A stretch of DNA of 64,000 nucleotides from Gramella sp. AN32 (GCF_023718305.1 NZ_QEYO01000005.1:170280-234279), one strand, 5' to 3'; positions 1 to 8,494 are shown, numbered from the stretch's first letter. Numbers and translations are program-made. Notes: generated by a model from the letters alone, not told the origin.

Positions 1-420
1 CTTTCGGTGAGTTACAGGAATACCCTGGTTCGCAGCCACTGCGAGTGCTGAAGAAATACCCGGGACCACTTCGGTAGCAATTCCAAGGCCAGACAAGTGA
101 GCGATTTCTTCGCTTCCGCGGCCAAAAACAAAGGGATCACCACCTTTAAGGCGAACCACATTGCCGAATTGTAAAGCGTATTCTACCAGCAACTCGTTGA
201 TTTGCTCTTGAGTATAAGAATGACAGCCTGTTCGCTTGCCTACAAAAAGCTTAACCGCATGTGGAGCGTAATTCAGTATTTCCTCGTTTACAAGCGCATC
301 ATAAAGAACAGCGTCTGCTTTTTCAAGGGCTTTCACTGCTTTTAGCGTTAGCAGTTCCGGATCGCCGGGTCCCGCGCCCACCAGGCTTACTTTAGGTTGA
401 ATTCTAATTGGATTTTTCAT
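1..420 (-). CDS. cobA: Uroporphyrinogen-III C-methyltransferase, N-terminal part (partial)
   Basis: I translated 140 codons from the reverse strand; the gene runs off the left edge. The start reads [20 protein letters not shown], with the glycine-rich SAM-binding loop [15 protein letters not shown] near residues 12-26. Downstream are [14 protein letters not shown] and VPGISSALA, all signatures of SUMT/CobA. The enzyme methylates uroporphyrinogen III at C2 and C7 to precorrin-2, for siroheme (nitrite or sulfite reductase) or cobalamin. The start at 420 places the SAM loop where the family has it. The neighbouring moeA/mobA remnant and porin suggest a former nitrate-assimilation cluster; that link is inferred. 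Confidence 0.93.
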   Translation of the reverse strand, partial: MKNPIRIQPKVSLVGAGPGDPELLTLKAVKALEKADAVLYDALVNEEILNYAPHAVKLFVGKRTGCHSYTQEQINELLVEYALQFGNVVRLKGGDPFVFGRGSEEIAHLSGLGIATEVVPGISSALAVAANQGIPVTHRK

Positions 421-508
421 CATTATAAATTTAGAGGTCAATACACTTCTGCTTATTTAAGCTGGCTGAAGATGATATTGATGGTTATTAAATGTCCTTT
501 ACAGGCTT

Positions 509-815
509 TCAAATTGTACTTTCAGTTAATTGTTCAAGTTGTTCTTTTGTGTTGATGTTGTTTAAAAACAACACTTCTTTGAGATCGGACATTGCATCAT
601 CACCGCTTTAGTTTTGCCAATTACTTTATATAAGCCGGAAGTATTCAAGATCATGGCATAACCATCCATTGCCGACTGACGGAAGGGAGCACGTATATTA
701 GAGAGAAAATATCCTCTGCCAGCACCATACCCAGGGCATCGGTAAGGGGGGCATCCTTAAGTTGCAAATTCTCCGCTTGATTTATAAGTACTCTTACCTG
801 TTTTCCCGAGATCAT
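509..815 (-). pseudogene. Molybdopterin biosynthesis remnant: moeA 5' end joined to a mobA-like 3' end
   Basis: From 815 the reverse strand reads MISGKQVRVLINQAEN and AEDIFS, then after a frame change NIRAPFRQSAMDGYA, the conserved N-terminal motif of MoeA (molybdopterin molybdotransferase). After about 25 further residues the similarity stops. A further reading frame gives EVLFLNNINTKEQLEQL and a stop at 509-511, which resembles the C-terminal FNINTPEEL motif of MobA (Mo-cofactor guanylyltransferase). The piece therefore looks like two cofactor genes fused by a deletion and broken by at least two frame changes. MoeA identity is clear; the MobA part is short and less certain. Confidence 0.72.
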
Positions 816-863
816 TTTATAGCGTTATGTTTTTTCAAATATAACGTAGTAATACTTATAAAC

Positions 864-901
864 AAATAATAAATTAAGTAAATTTACTTAGTTTATTATT
901 T
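864..901. promoter_or_regulatory. 38-bp near-perfect palindrome upstream of the porin
   Basis: Bases 864-901 form an inverted repeat centred between 882 and 883 with one mismatch (874/891). The core is TAAGTAAATTTACTTA. It lies 42 bp before the porin start and ends 7 bp before the predicted -7 box at 909-916, so a dimeric regulator bound here would touch the promoter. The regulator is unknown; a nitrate- or redox-linked factor is only a guess from context. Confidence 0.7.
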
Positions 902-908
902 TAATACT

Positions 909-916
909 TATTTTTG
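909..916 (+). promoter_or_regulatory. Probable -7 promoter box (TATTTTTG)
   Basis: TATTTTTG fits the Bacteroidota -7 consensus TAnnTTTG and lies 26 bp before the ATG at 943, directly after the 38-bp palindrome. I see no clear TTG -33 box at the usual spacing, which would fit an activator-dependent promoter. Confidence 0.5.
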
Positions 917-942
917 AGCTTTACCAATCAAACCTTATTAAT

Positions 943-2211
943 ATGAAATATTTTTTAGTCTTTCTTTCTACATTTCTATGTGCTACGGGAGTGTATGCTC
1001 AAACATTTAGTCTGGATGCAGATATTAGACCTCGTTCTGAATATAGGCATGGCTATGGTAATTTGTTTCCAAACGAAGCTAAACCAGCGGCATTTGTAGT
1101 TCAGCGGTCCAGGCTGAACCTTGGATATACCGCCGAAAAATTAGAAATAATGATCAGTTTACAGGATGTAAGGACCTGGGGGGATACCCGGCAACTTTTG
1201 GCAGGCGACCCCAATAATTCCTTTTCCCTTTTTCAGGCCTGGGCAGAATTAAAACTAAGTAATAACTGGGCGACAAAACTCGGCCGACAGGTGATTTCTT
1301 ATGATGACCAGCGGATATTTGGAGAGGTAGACTGGACTATGCAGGGACGCTTTCATGACGCCCTGCTTCTAAAATATCAAAAAGACGGTTTCAGGATGGA
1401 TATTGGGGCTGCATTTAGCCAGGAAAATCCACGTTTAACAGGATCTGTATATAACATAAACGGTTTCTTCAGTTATAAGACCATGCAGTATGCTTATTTA
1501 CATAAACAATGGAACCAGTCGAATATTAGTCTTTTATTTCTGAATAACGGATTTCAGAAATTTTCAGATCCTGCTAATGTGGTGGCAGACGGAGTGTATA
1601 ACAGGCAGACTACCGGCACCTATTTCCAGTTTCCGTTGGGGAATATCAAATTTTCGGGAAGTGCCTATTACCAATTCGGAAAAGCTTCCGAAGATATAGA
1701 TTTAAGCGCTTATGAATTATCCCTACAGGGCGATTATAAGATTAAGAATACTCTACTGGGCCTTGGAGCCGAATTGTTAAGTGGAACAGATCAGGCGGGC
1801 AGCGATAAAAATCATTCCTTTTTTCCTTTGTATGGAACCAATCATAAATTCAATGGGTTTATGGATTATTTTTATGTAGGCAGCCATGCGAATAATGTGG
1901 GGCTGACCGATCTATTTGGAAAAGTACTTCTAAAAACCGGCGATAGTTCTTCCCTGCTTTTAAAAGCCCATTATTTTAGTTCGAATGCTGATCTTCTCAA
2001 TAATGCCGATAAATACCTGGGAACGGAAATTGATTTGGTGTATGGCAGGCCATTGCTGAAAAACGTAAAACTGAACCTGGGCTATTCCCATATGTTTGCA
2101 TCTGAAGGTATGAGCCTGATAAAAAATAATATCACCTCTAAAAATACGAATAACTGGGCCTGGGCGCAAGTGATTATTAATCCCAAGCTTTTTGAAATAA
2201 ATTTTGAGTGA
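943..2211 (+). CDS. Alginate_exp-family outer-membrane porin
   Basis: The 422-residue protein starts with a signal peptide (MKYFLVFLSTFLCATGVYAQ). Alternating hydrophobic strands follow, as in an outer-membrane beta barrel. The segments RSRLNLGY, VRTWGDTRQL, KLGRQVISYDDQRIFG and GRFHDALLLKY match the alginate-export porin family, which in Flavobacteriia often sits beside nitrate transport and reduction genes. It probably makes a passive channel for a small anion or sugar acid; the substrate cannot be read from the sequence. The cobA and moeA/mobA remnants upstream suggest a once larger nitrate cluster. A 38-bp palindrome and a TAnnTTTG box precede it. Confidence 0.78.
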   Translation: MKYFLVFLSTFLCATGVYAQTFSLDADIRPRSEYRHGYGNLFPNEAKPAAFVVQRSRLNLGYTAEKLEIMISLQDVRTWGDTRQLLAGDPNNSFSLFQAWAELKLSNNWATKLGRQVISYDDQRIFGEVDWTMQGRFHDALLLKYQKDGFRMDIGAAFSQENPRLTGSVYNINGFFSYKTMQYAYLHKQWNQSNISLLFLNNGFQKFSDPANVVADGVYNRQTTGTYFQFPLGNIKFSGSAYYQFGKASEDIDLSAYELSLQGDYKIKNTLLGLGAELLSGTDQAGSDKNHSFFPLYGTNHKFNGFMDYFYVGSHANNVGLTDLFGKVLLKTGDSSSLLLKAHYFSSNADLLNNADKYLGTEIDLVYGRPLLKNVKLNLGYSHMFASEGMSLIKNNITSKNTNNWAWAQVIINPKLFEINFE

Positions 2212-2483
2212 AATATGGCAATATTCCTGAGGTAAAATCCCTTTTCAAATATTCTATTTGCTTTAGATATAATTTCTTTATAAAGGAAATAATTTATATT
2301 CTGGGAAGATTGCCACCTATCTAGGCATTAAGGGTGAAGGAATAACCTCAAAATGAATTATATCGTGTTTACGAGCTCTACCAGAGAGGTCAAAATGAAT
2401 GGTTACCGGATTGATCTCTAAAATAAGGATTTTTAACATGCTATTATTTGAGATACCCTTAGGGCAGTAGGCAAATTAAAAAA

Positions 2484-2503
2484 CTCGCGTTTTTAGACAC
2501 GAG
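2484..2503. terminator. Weak stem-loop between converging genes
   Basis: CTCGCGT (2484-2490) and ACACGAG (2497-2503) can pair with one wobble around a TTTTAG loop. It lies in the 312-bp gap between the porin and the M56-amidase gene, which converge, so it could end transcription both ways. The rest of this gap shows nothing I recognise. Confidence 0.3.
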
Positions 2504-2523
2504 CCTTATTGGGATTTTTATTA

Positions 2524-3951
2524 TTAGTTGGAGAGGGAGCTTATGTGTTTTAGCCCATCCAATATTCTGCTTGCTATTATTTTTTGCTGTATTTTATCCT
2601 GAAGCTTTTTGGAGTCCATATCATTAGTTAAAAATCCTAATTCTAAAAGGACAGATGGAACTTTAGAATCTTTAAGTATTATAAAATTCGCAGATTTAAT
2701 ATTCCCATTTTTATTATCACTTTCTAACTGTTTTTGAACTAAAATTTCAATGAATGATTTAGAAACTTTTTCGAAAAGATTATTTGATGAATAATAGCCT
2801 TCTACGCCATTCTGTTTGATATTATTCGACGCATTACAATGCAAACTAAGTAATAAGTCAGGCTTGATCTTATTTATCAATTTTACCCTGTCATTCAGAG
2901 AAATAAATTCATCGGAATCTCGAGTAGAAATTATTTTAATATCGCTGCTTTCAGATAATTCTAAAAGTTGATTGGTTATTTCCAAATTTATATTCTTTTC
3001 CTCTAGATTACCTGCATCTTCACCCCCATGACCTGGATCGATTAAGACTACAAAAGATTTATCCTCTTTTATTGGAGTTGATGAACTCAGGACGAAAATA
3101 CCCGCACTAAGCAAAAACGCAAAACTAATTTTAAGTGCATTTTTAAAAATTGATGATTTTTGTTGGTGTAACATATTTAAACGGTTTTTGGTTTTTATTA
3201 AACTGAACCCACTATAGATCCCTAGAATATTCTTTTTCGATTGGTTTACTATTAGAGTTGAATAAAAGTCTAGATTTATTCCCGCATTGATAACGAATGA
3301 ATCAGCCAGAAATTCATGATTTGTTTCTATTTCCTTTTTAAATAACCATATAAATGGGTTAAACCAGGAAAAACACATGAGTAATTCAACTAAGATGATA
3401 TCAAAAGAATGATATTGTTGAGAATGGCAATTTTCATGTAGCAATATGGATTTTAAATCAGTCTCATTTTCTAAATGTTTAGGTCTTAAAAAAATATAAT
3501 TGAAAAAACTAAAAGGACTGTTGGTGTCCTCTGTAAGACTTATCTCCTGACCCCTATAGTGAAGCTTTTTACTGCTTTTTATCAAATAAGAAACTTTCTT
3601 TAAATTCCATAAAAGCCTCAACAGCATTACAAAGGATATTGTAAAATATATAATTGAAATCACTGAAATTTCCTTAGGGGTTTGATATTGAATTATTTCA
3701 GAATTTCCGAAAGATACATCGGGTGAAGTATCTATAAGATTGGCAGTTGTGATGTCTTGATCGATCTTATTGATAGGATTCCAATTTAAACCATAATCTA
3801 ATTGTAAATAAGGTGAAGCAAAGCAGAGCAAAAGGGATGTTAATAAATAGATTCTGTTAAGTTCTAAGTTCTTCTCGTTTTTTAATAAAAAAACATAAAT
3901 AAGATAAAATAAGCTTAGAAGGATTATATTATAGCATATGAATTCTATCAT
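2524..3951 (-). CDS. M56 (BlaR1-like) metallopeptidase fused to an N-acetylmuramoyl-L-alanine amidase domain
   Basis: The 475-residue protein has an N-terminal membrane region (helices near 5-23, 34-50 and 96-117). A BlaR1/MecR1-type zinc protease core follows, with HENCH at 172-176 and the downstream ETNHEFLAD. Another membrane helix near 273-292 leads into a C-terminal amidase_3 domain (about 300-470). That domain shows DPGHGG, LLSLHCNAS and LLELGFLTN, the zinc-ligand and catalytic segments of peptidoglycan amidases. The gene follows blaI with a one-base gap, so the pair is a classic antirepressor/repressor operon. In BlaR1 the sensor position carries a penicillin-binding domain; here it carries an amidase, suggesting cell-wall fragment sensing or cell-wall cleavage. 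The function is inferred. Confidence 0.85.
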   Translation of the reverse strand: MIEFICYNIILLSLFYLIYVFLLKNEKNLELNRIYLLTSLLLCFASPYLQLDYGLNWNPINKIDQDITTANLIDTSPDVSFGNSEIIQYQTPKEISVISIIYFTISFVMLLRLLWNLKKVSYLIKSSKKLHYRGQEISLTEDTNSPFSFFNYIFLRPKHLENETDLKSILLHENCHSQQYHSFDIILVELLMCFSWFNPFIWLFKKEIETNHEFLADSFVINAGINLDFYSTLIVNQSKKNILGIYSGFSLIKTKNRLNMLHQQKSSIFKNALKISFAFLLSAGIFVLSSSTPIKEDKSFVVLIDPGHGGEDAGNLEEKNINLEITNQLLELSESSDIKIISTRDSDEFISLNDRVKLINKIKPDLLLSLHCNASNNIKQNGVEGYYSSNNLFEKVSKSFIEILVQKQLESDNKNGNIKSANFIILKDSKVPSVLLELGFLTNDMDSKKLQDKIQQKIIASRILDGLKHISSLSN

Positions 3952-3952
3952 A

Positions 3953-4330
3953 TTATTCTTTTTTAGAAATTTTATCTTTTAAAATTTTTTCCAATTCCTT
4001 TAATTCTTCTAAGCTCAGGTCTGAATTTTTAGTAAAAAATGATGCAAATTGAGAACTGGAATTATTAAAGAAGTTTGAAACGATGTCTTTAAAATGATTT
4101 TTGAAATAATCATTTCTTTTTAAAATGGGAAAATAATTTTTATCCCTGCCACTTTTCTCAAAACCAATATAATTTTTCTTTACCATCCTACTGATGAGTG
4201 TTGAGATAGTTGTATAAGCTGGTTTGGGTTCGGGAAACTCTTCGACTATATCTTTTAAAAAACCTCTTTCAATCTTCCAGAGGTATTTCATGATTTCAAG
4301 TTCAGTCTTATTTAATTGCTTTATATCCAC
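3953..4330 (-). CDS. BlaI/MecI/CopY-family transcriptional repressor
   Basis: The 125-residue winged-helix protein starts MDIKQLNKTELEIMKYLW and contains AYTTISTLISRMVKKNYI, the recognition-helix region of BlaI/MecI repressors. The charged C-terminal half is the usual dimerisation and cleavage segment. It is the first gene of a two-gene operon with the M56-amidase. A palindrome with the family's TACA/TGTA core lies 15 bp upstream, so autorepression relieved by the M56 protease is the expected circuit. Confidence 0.9.
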   Translation of the reverse strand: MDIKQLNKTELEIMKYLWKIERGFLKDIVEEFPEPKPAYTTISTLISRMVKKNYIGFEKSGRDKNYFPILKRNDYFKNHFKDIVSNFFNNSSSQFASFFTKNSDLSLEELKELEKILKDKISKKE

Positions 4331-4344
4331 AAAAGTAGTTTTAA

Positions 4345-4360
4345 TACTACAAATGTAGTA
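4345..4360. promoter_or_regulatory. BlaI-type operator upstream of blaI
   Basis: TACTACAAATGTAGTA is an inverted repeat (arms TACTACA and TGTAGTA around AA). It carries the TACA-n2-TGTA core recognised by BlaI, MecI and CopY repressors, 15 bp before the repressor start codon. Confidence 0.82.
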
Positions 4361-4386
4361 ATATTATTTTAATAAATATTATTTTA

Positions 4387-4482
4387 TTGAAAATTTTCTT
4401 GTAGCAAGGATCTTGGTTAACGTAAATGGCGTGGATTAGGGAGGTAGCTCGGCGGCTTAGTTGTTTGTTACTTGGTATTTAA
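4387..4482 (-). repeat. Inter-gene attC-like element A
   Basis: On the reverse strand, directly after the DinB-like gene's stop codon, comes AAGTAACAAACAACTAAGCC, the most conserved core of this repeat family. A divergent segment then runs to ACGTTAACC. The same core recurs at about 16041, 22504 and 24884. The element is read as the 3' recombination site of the DinB-like cassette. Confidence 0.6.
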
Positions 4483-4485
4483 ATT

Positions 4486-5043
4486 TTATTTTATATCATC
4501 GGTAAAATGTCCTCCATGTTTTCCCCTTGAGAATTTTTCATTATTAAAGTGAGAGGATTTTCCTTTGGGTATGGACAAACTCTTCCATTCGTTTCCTTTT
4601 ATCATTCGGCCAATATATACGATTTGTCCTATATGATATGAATAATGAGCAAACTGTCGATTTACAGCTTCAATAATAGAATGTGATTGATTGCGGATGA
4701 AAATTTCTGTATCAAAATTTTGTTCCTCTATAGAATTCAAAGCATCGAACAAGCATTTCCATCCGTCATTCCATTTCGATAACAGTTCCTCTTTTGTTCT
4801 AATAACGGCTTCAAATTCTAAATCCCTATTCCGCCATTCTTTTTCCCCATCTGAGGTCAGAAAATCAGTCCAACGCGATTTCATATTGCCCGAAAGGTGG
4901 TTCGCAATGATAGAGATGGAATTTGATTCATTATTGAATTGCCAGAAGAAATCCTTTTCATCTAGTTGGTCAAAAGTCTTTTCTCCAAGAGATTTATAAT
5001 ATTTAAATTGTCTTTTGATACTATTTAAGTATTCTAATTTCAT
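4486..5043 (-). CDS. DinB-like protein (DUF1572 family)
   Basis: The 185-residue protein has the four-helix DinB fold pattern, with the DUF1572 features SIIANHLSGNMKSRW and FAHYSYHIGQIVYIGRM. The histidines in these two segments are the likely metal ligands. DinB-like proteins include thiol-dependent transferases (bacillithiol or mycothiol S-transferases), but the substrate cannot be assigned here. The gene stands alone between repeat elements, on the same strand as most genes of the accessory region, which fits a cassette gene. The length is normal and I see no damage. Confidence 0.85.
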   Translation of the reverse strand: MKLEYLNSIKRQFKYYKSLGEKTFDQLDEKDFFWQFNNESNSISIIANHLSGNMKSRWTDFLTSDGEKEWRNRDLEFEAVIRTKEELLSKWNDGWKCLFDALNSIEEQNFDTEIFIRNQSHSIIEAVNRQFAHYSYHIGQIVYIGRMIKGNEWKSLSIPKGKSSHFNNEKFSRGKHGGHFTDDIK

Positions 5044-5224
5044 TTCAAATGTTGTAAAAAGTTTTGGTTCATAAATAACCTGAAGGGATGCGTTGTCGGC
5101 TTATTTATTTTAGGTGTGATAACTAAATTATCACTTTTCATTGGAATACCGTTATTCACATCTATTTTAGAGACAATCTTATTACAAGTGCCATTACGAG
5201 CGTAGCGAAGCAATTCCATGAGCA

Positions 5225-5480
5225 ATTAGCACTAATCAATTTATCGAAATCCTGCTTACACATTTCGACTCCGCTAAATGTGACAAAGCATTTGTCCATT
5301 GCGAGGAAACGAAGTGAACAGGATAGTCATTGCGTGGAAACGAAGTGACCGAAGCAATCTCATGTAAGAACAAACAAGGAAGAGGTCGCCACGCTACGCT
5401 CGCGATGACAATCAGCAGGGAATGCGTCCCAAGTTTCGGATTCGGGACCCGTAGGTGCAAAATCCGTTAAAAAAGAATTA
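5225..5480. repeat. Cluster of dispersed flavobacterial intergenic repeats
   Basis: The stretch holds degenerate copies of a common Bacteroidota intergenic repeat: cattgcgaggaaacgaagtg, then cattgcgtggaaacgaagtg followed by gaccgaagcaatctcatg. A related motif, cgactccgctaaatgtgaca, lies near 5266. It is non-coding; the short frames over it arise from the repeat. Between this cluster and the GNAT gene (5480-5622) I see nothing else. Confidence 0.65.
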
Positions 5481-5622
5481 CTGTTTGAGCGAAGCGAGTT
5501 CAATTCTTTTAGGATTTAAACCCTTACGGGTGAACGAGAAACTGCAGACTAGCTTTTTTGTTTCTTTTTCAGCAATGGAAAAAGAAAAGAATGAGAATAT
5601 GCTTCGACTGCTCTATTAATCT

Positions 5623-6024
5623 TTATTTACTCCTTTTTATAATAAATCCATTTTTGATTTCTTCAAATCCTATTTTTGGATAATATTCCATCGCCAATGG
5701 CGCAGAAAGTAAAATCAAGGCAGTTTCATTACCAATTTCCCTTTTGGTCATTTCTATTAATCGCTTACCTATTCCTTCTTTTTGGTATTCTTCTTTAACA
5801 GCTAAATCTGATAAATAGCAAGCGTAGCAGTAGTCGGTTATAGCACGAGATATTCCAATTAGCTCACTATCTGACCACGCACTAATGATTAAGTTAGAAT
5901 TTGCATACATTTTTGTTATCCTTTCGCTTTCTGCGGTTGGGCGTTTTATTCCTGAACTATTATAAACTTCAATAATATCTGATGTCTCTGGAATTAATCC
6001 AATTTTATATATGATGTTTTTCAT
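5623..6024 (-). CDS. GNAT-family N-acetyltransferase
   Basis: The 133-residue protein has the GNAT fold order: beta strands with YLSDLAVKEEYQKEGIGKRL, containing the acetyl-CoA pyrophosphate loop (Q/R-x-x-G-x-G/A), then LILLSAPLAMEYYPKIGFEEI. It most resembles small Acetyltransf_1 proteins that acetylate small molecules or peptides; the substrate is unknown. It is a single gene flanked by repeat elements, in the common orientation of the region. Confidence 0.88.
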   Translation of the reverse strand: MKNIIYKIGLIPETSDIIEVYNSSGIKRPTAESERITKMYANSNLIISAWSDSELIGISRAITDYCYACYLSDLAVKEEYQKEGIGKRLIEMTKREIGNETALILLSAPLAMEYYPKIGFEEIKNGFIIKRSK

Positions 6025-6039
6025 TGTATTTCATTTTTT

Positions 6040-6165
6040 TTTAGCTTGTTGCCAAAAGTCCACGTAGAATGACAATTGACGCGGAGTTATGGATGCTCCC
6101 GCTCGCTAGCTTAGGGATTTCCGGCTTAACGTTTTTTTTATTAAATATAATTTAGTCCTTTTCAA
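6040..6165 (-). repeat. Inter-gene attC-like element B (degenerate)
   Basis: The reverse strand contains ACGTTAAGCCGGAAAT, followed by AACTCCGCGTCAATTG and a terminal TTTTGGCAACAAGC before the GNAT start. It shares the GCCGG and CCGCGT blocks with the other elements but lacks the strongest core, so it is a divergent or partly deleted member. Confidence 0.4.
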
Positions 6166-6212
6166 ATAAACACGCTTTTGAGTTAGGATATGGCGTTGGA
6201 GACAGATTTAAT

Positions 6213-6476
6213 TTACGATTTCAATTCCTTCAAATTTTTCAACCAAATCATCCATAGGTTTCGTAATCCTAGATTTGAAACCTCACGTGCAATATTCCTT
6301 TTTTCCAATTGCTCGAATTGGTGAACCTTTCGGATATATTTGAATTGAATTTGGTTTAATTGTCTTCGCCTGATATAATAAGGAATAGCAATATATCCTA
6401 TTATAAATAATAACATGGCGCTGATAAATAAAATGCTAAAAACAAACCATGTATCTATGTCAACTCTAAAATCCAT
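6213..6476 (-). CDS. Small single-pass membrane protein, unknown
   Basis: The 87 residues start MDFRVDIDTWFVFSILFISAMLL, giving one N-terminal membrane helix (about 10-33) and then a basic, amphipathic cytoplasmic tail rich in Arg, Lys and Gln. I recognise no family. It lies alone between repeat elements B and C in the array orientation, which supports it as a cassette gene. Confidence 0.55.
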   Translation of the reverse strand: MDFRVDIDTWFVFSILFISAMLLFIIGYIAIPYYIRRRQLNQIQFKYIRKVHQFEQLEKRNIAREVSNLGLRNLWMIWLKNLKELKS

Positions 6477-6489
6477 TAAATTTCATTTC

Positions 6490-6645
6490 AAAACTCCATA
6501 ATTAATACTAGCTACATTAATCCCGGGCGCAAGTAATGTAGAGTTAGCGCTTGTTCTTGTTGGCTTTGTTATTTATTCCCTGAGGTTTCTAAAATATCAC
6601 TTTTTACTCGATTGCCCGTTATTTGATGTTTATCGATGTTACATG
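6490..6645 (-). repeat. Inter-gene attC-like element C
   Basis: On the reverse strand it has the 5' block ACGGGCAATCGAGTAAAAAG, the middle block TGATATTTTAGA and a TAACAAAGCCAACAAG core. It ends CATTACTTGCGCCCGG. All three blocks align with elements H and N. It is oriented like the others although the next gene (serine hydrolase) points the opposite way. Confidence 0.55.
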
Positions 6646-6698
6646 TAGGTTTTCCATGAATTATGTTTTAAATAATCTCCAGTGTAACACACCACAAA

Positions 6699-6747
6699 AT
6701 GGATTGTCTCTAATGTATATAATCAATCATTAATTTAGACAATCCAT
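6699..6747. promoter_or_regulatory. Perfect 11-bp inverted repeat before the serine hydrolase gene
   Basis: ATGGATTGTCT (6699-6709) and AGACAATCCAT (6737-6747) are exact reverse complements 27 bp apart. The second arm ends 5 bp before the ATG at 6753. The placement suits an operator looped over the promoter or a hairpin in the leader; no regulator is identified. Confidence 0.55.
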
Positions 6748-6752
6748 CAATT

Positions 6753-8243
6753 ATGCAGAAACAAACTTTCTTCGCTTATCTAATTTTCTTCTTAGGTTTT
6801 ACTTTCCAATCAAGTGCTCAGGATACCCATCAAGCTCAAATCGATACGTTGTTGGACATTTGCTATGAGCGTGGAATATTTAATGGCAATGCTTTGGTGA
6901 TTAAAGATGATAAAATCATTTATAGTGCTGAAAAAGGTTTTACAGATGCAAGCAAAACTAAACAACTTGATAAAAATTCGATTTTTGATATTGGCTCCAT
7001 TTCAAAGGAGTTCAATGCCGTAGCGATTATGATGCTCGAAGAAAAAGGATTGCTAAATCTAGACGATGAAATTTCGAAATATCAATTAGGTCTTCCCGAA
7101 TGGTCGCATAAAATTACTATCAAAAATCTGTTGCAATATAGTAGTGGATTGCCTTTGGTTGATTGGGAAAATGTACATGGCGACAATGACCTTTATAATA
7201 ATTTAAAATCCCTCAATGCATTGGAGTTTGAACCTGGTACGGGTTATTTGTATAGCAATAACAACGTATTTCTTCAAAGACGAATCGTAGAAAAAATAAC
7301 TGGTAAAACTTTCAGCGAATTTATTAAATTGAACCTTCTACAACCTATGGGGATGCATAATTCGGTGATTGACCACCAATACGAAAATCCAAATTTCGTA
7401 AGAGGGTTCAATAGCGACAACATTAATGACGAGAAGTTGGAATTAAAAATGTCTGGCTGGGTATGCCCAAACATTAGTGATTTGGCTAAGTGGGCGAAGC
7501 AATTGTTGTCCTACAACCTAATTTCACGAAAATCTCTACATACTCTTTTTGAAACCTACTCAAATGATAGTCAGTCCCCGCTGGGTAACGGTAAATTTGT
7601 TAATGGGGAATTGGTTACGTATGAACATCATGGCTCATCCCTAAACTATGAATCCATGGTTCATTTCGATCTCCAGGAAAAGTTATTGATCATCCTGATG
7701 ACTAATAGCAAAAGTTTGAAAATTAGTGAAATAAATGAAGCTATAAGGCATATTTTAAAAGATGAAGGTTACGAAATACCTCAAAAGTCTGTTTACCTGA
7801 CTATTCGGGAAAAGACTTATGATGATGTGGACGAAGGTGTAGCCTACTATAAAAGGTTAAAGGATTCCAGTTTGGATACTTATAATTTTTCTGATCAATG
7901 GGAGTTGGCCCGCTTGTCTTACAAATTGCTCGAAAAAAATCAAAATGAGGAGGCAATTAAAATATTGGAACTCCTGATTTCAGAACTACCTATTAAATCT
8001 GAAGAAACACTTGAATTTATAGGATCGAGGATTTTAGAGGAAAACCAGGTTGATAAATCCATAAAGGTCTATGAATTAATGGTGGCGGAATTTCCTTCCG
8101 GTAAGTCGTATAGTGGTTTGGGTGACGCTTATTTTAAAAAGGAGCAAATTGATCTCGCTTTGCGCAATTATAAAAAATCTTTGCAAATTGAACCTGAAAA
8201 TGAAAATTCAAAAAAAATGATTTTGGCGATTGAAAAGTTATGA
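6753..8243 (+). CDS. Serine hydrolase (beta-lactamase/class C-like) with C-terminal TPR repeats
   Basis: The 496-residue protein has a signal peptide (cleavage near SSAQ) and a beta-lactamase-type serine hydrolase domain to about 340. S82-x-x-K85 (SISK) and Y167-S-N169 are the first two catalytic motifs, and HHGSS supplies the third (H-x-G). The C-terminal 100 residues carry TPR-like helices (SGLGDAYFKKEQIDLALRNY). Such periplasmic proteins are usually esterases or D-aminopeptidase-like; antibiotic resistance is not implied. It is one of the few + strand genes in the accessory region and has an 11-bp inverted repeat at its start. Confidence 0.88.
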   Translation: MQKQTFFAYLIFFLGFTFQSSAQDTHQAQIDTLLDICYERGIFNGNALVIKDDKIIYSAEKGFTDASKTKQLDKNSIFDIGSISKEFNAVAIMMLEEKGLLNLDDEISKYQLGLPEWSHKITIKNLLQYSSGLPLVDWENVHGDNDLYNNLKSLNALEFEPGTGYLYSNNNVFLQRRIVEKITGKTFSEFIKLNLLQPMGMHNSVIDHQYENPNFVRGFNSDNINDEKLELKMSGWVCPNISDLAKWAKQLLSYNLISRKSLHTLFETYSNDSQSPLGNGKFVNGELVTYEHHGSSLNYESMVHFDLQEKLLIILMTNSKSLKISEINEAIRHILKDEGYEIPQKSVYLTIREKTYDDVDEGVAYYKRLKDSSLDTYNFSDQWELARLSYKLLEKNQNEEAIKILELLISELPIKSEETLEFIGSRILEENQVDKSIKVYELMVAEFPSGKSYSGLGDAYFKKEQIDLALRNYKKSLQIEPENENSKKMILAIEKL

Positions 8244-8284
8244 TTTAAGCGAGATTGTATTTTCTTATTATTAGGGGATTTTTT

Positions 8285-8400
8285 CGATATTGGTAAACGT
8301 GCTTGGTTACGCAAGTAGCGTAGAGTAGGGGACGATTTCTTGCCGGCTTTGCTGTTTGTTACCTGGGTCTCACTAGAATACCCGCTATTTACTCTTCACC
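8285..8400 (-). repeat. Inter-gene attC-like element D
   Basis: The reverse strand reads GGTAACAAACAGCAAAGCCG, then CCCCTACTCTACGCTACTTG and ends near CACGTTTACC. The outer ends GGTAAC and GTTTACC are nearly complementary, as the R boxes of an attC site are. The TACGCTACTTGC block is shared with element H. Confidence 0.6.
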
Positions 8401-8494
8401 GATGGGAGGTGCTATTTAATTCAGTGATCTGTCGTAATTCCTTTCCGAATTTTTATTTGTCCGTTAAAGTACCTAATAGGCAAATCATGACTAA

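Noticed and set aside
5040..5460. Two short reverse frames (61 and 74 codons)
   Set aside because: They lie over dispersed repeats and repeat-derived sequence, have no recognisable motif and no plausible start context.
6753..8243. Beta-lactam resistance gene
   Set aside because: The catalytic motifs are those of the wide serine hydrolase/esterase group, and the C-terminal TPR region is unlike true class C beta-lactamases; resistance cannot be inferred.
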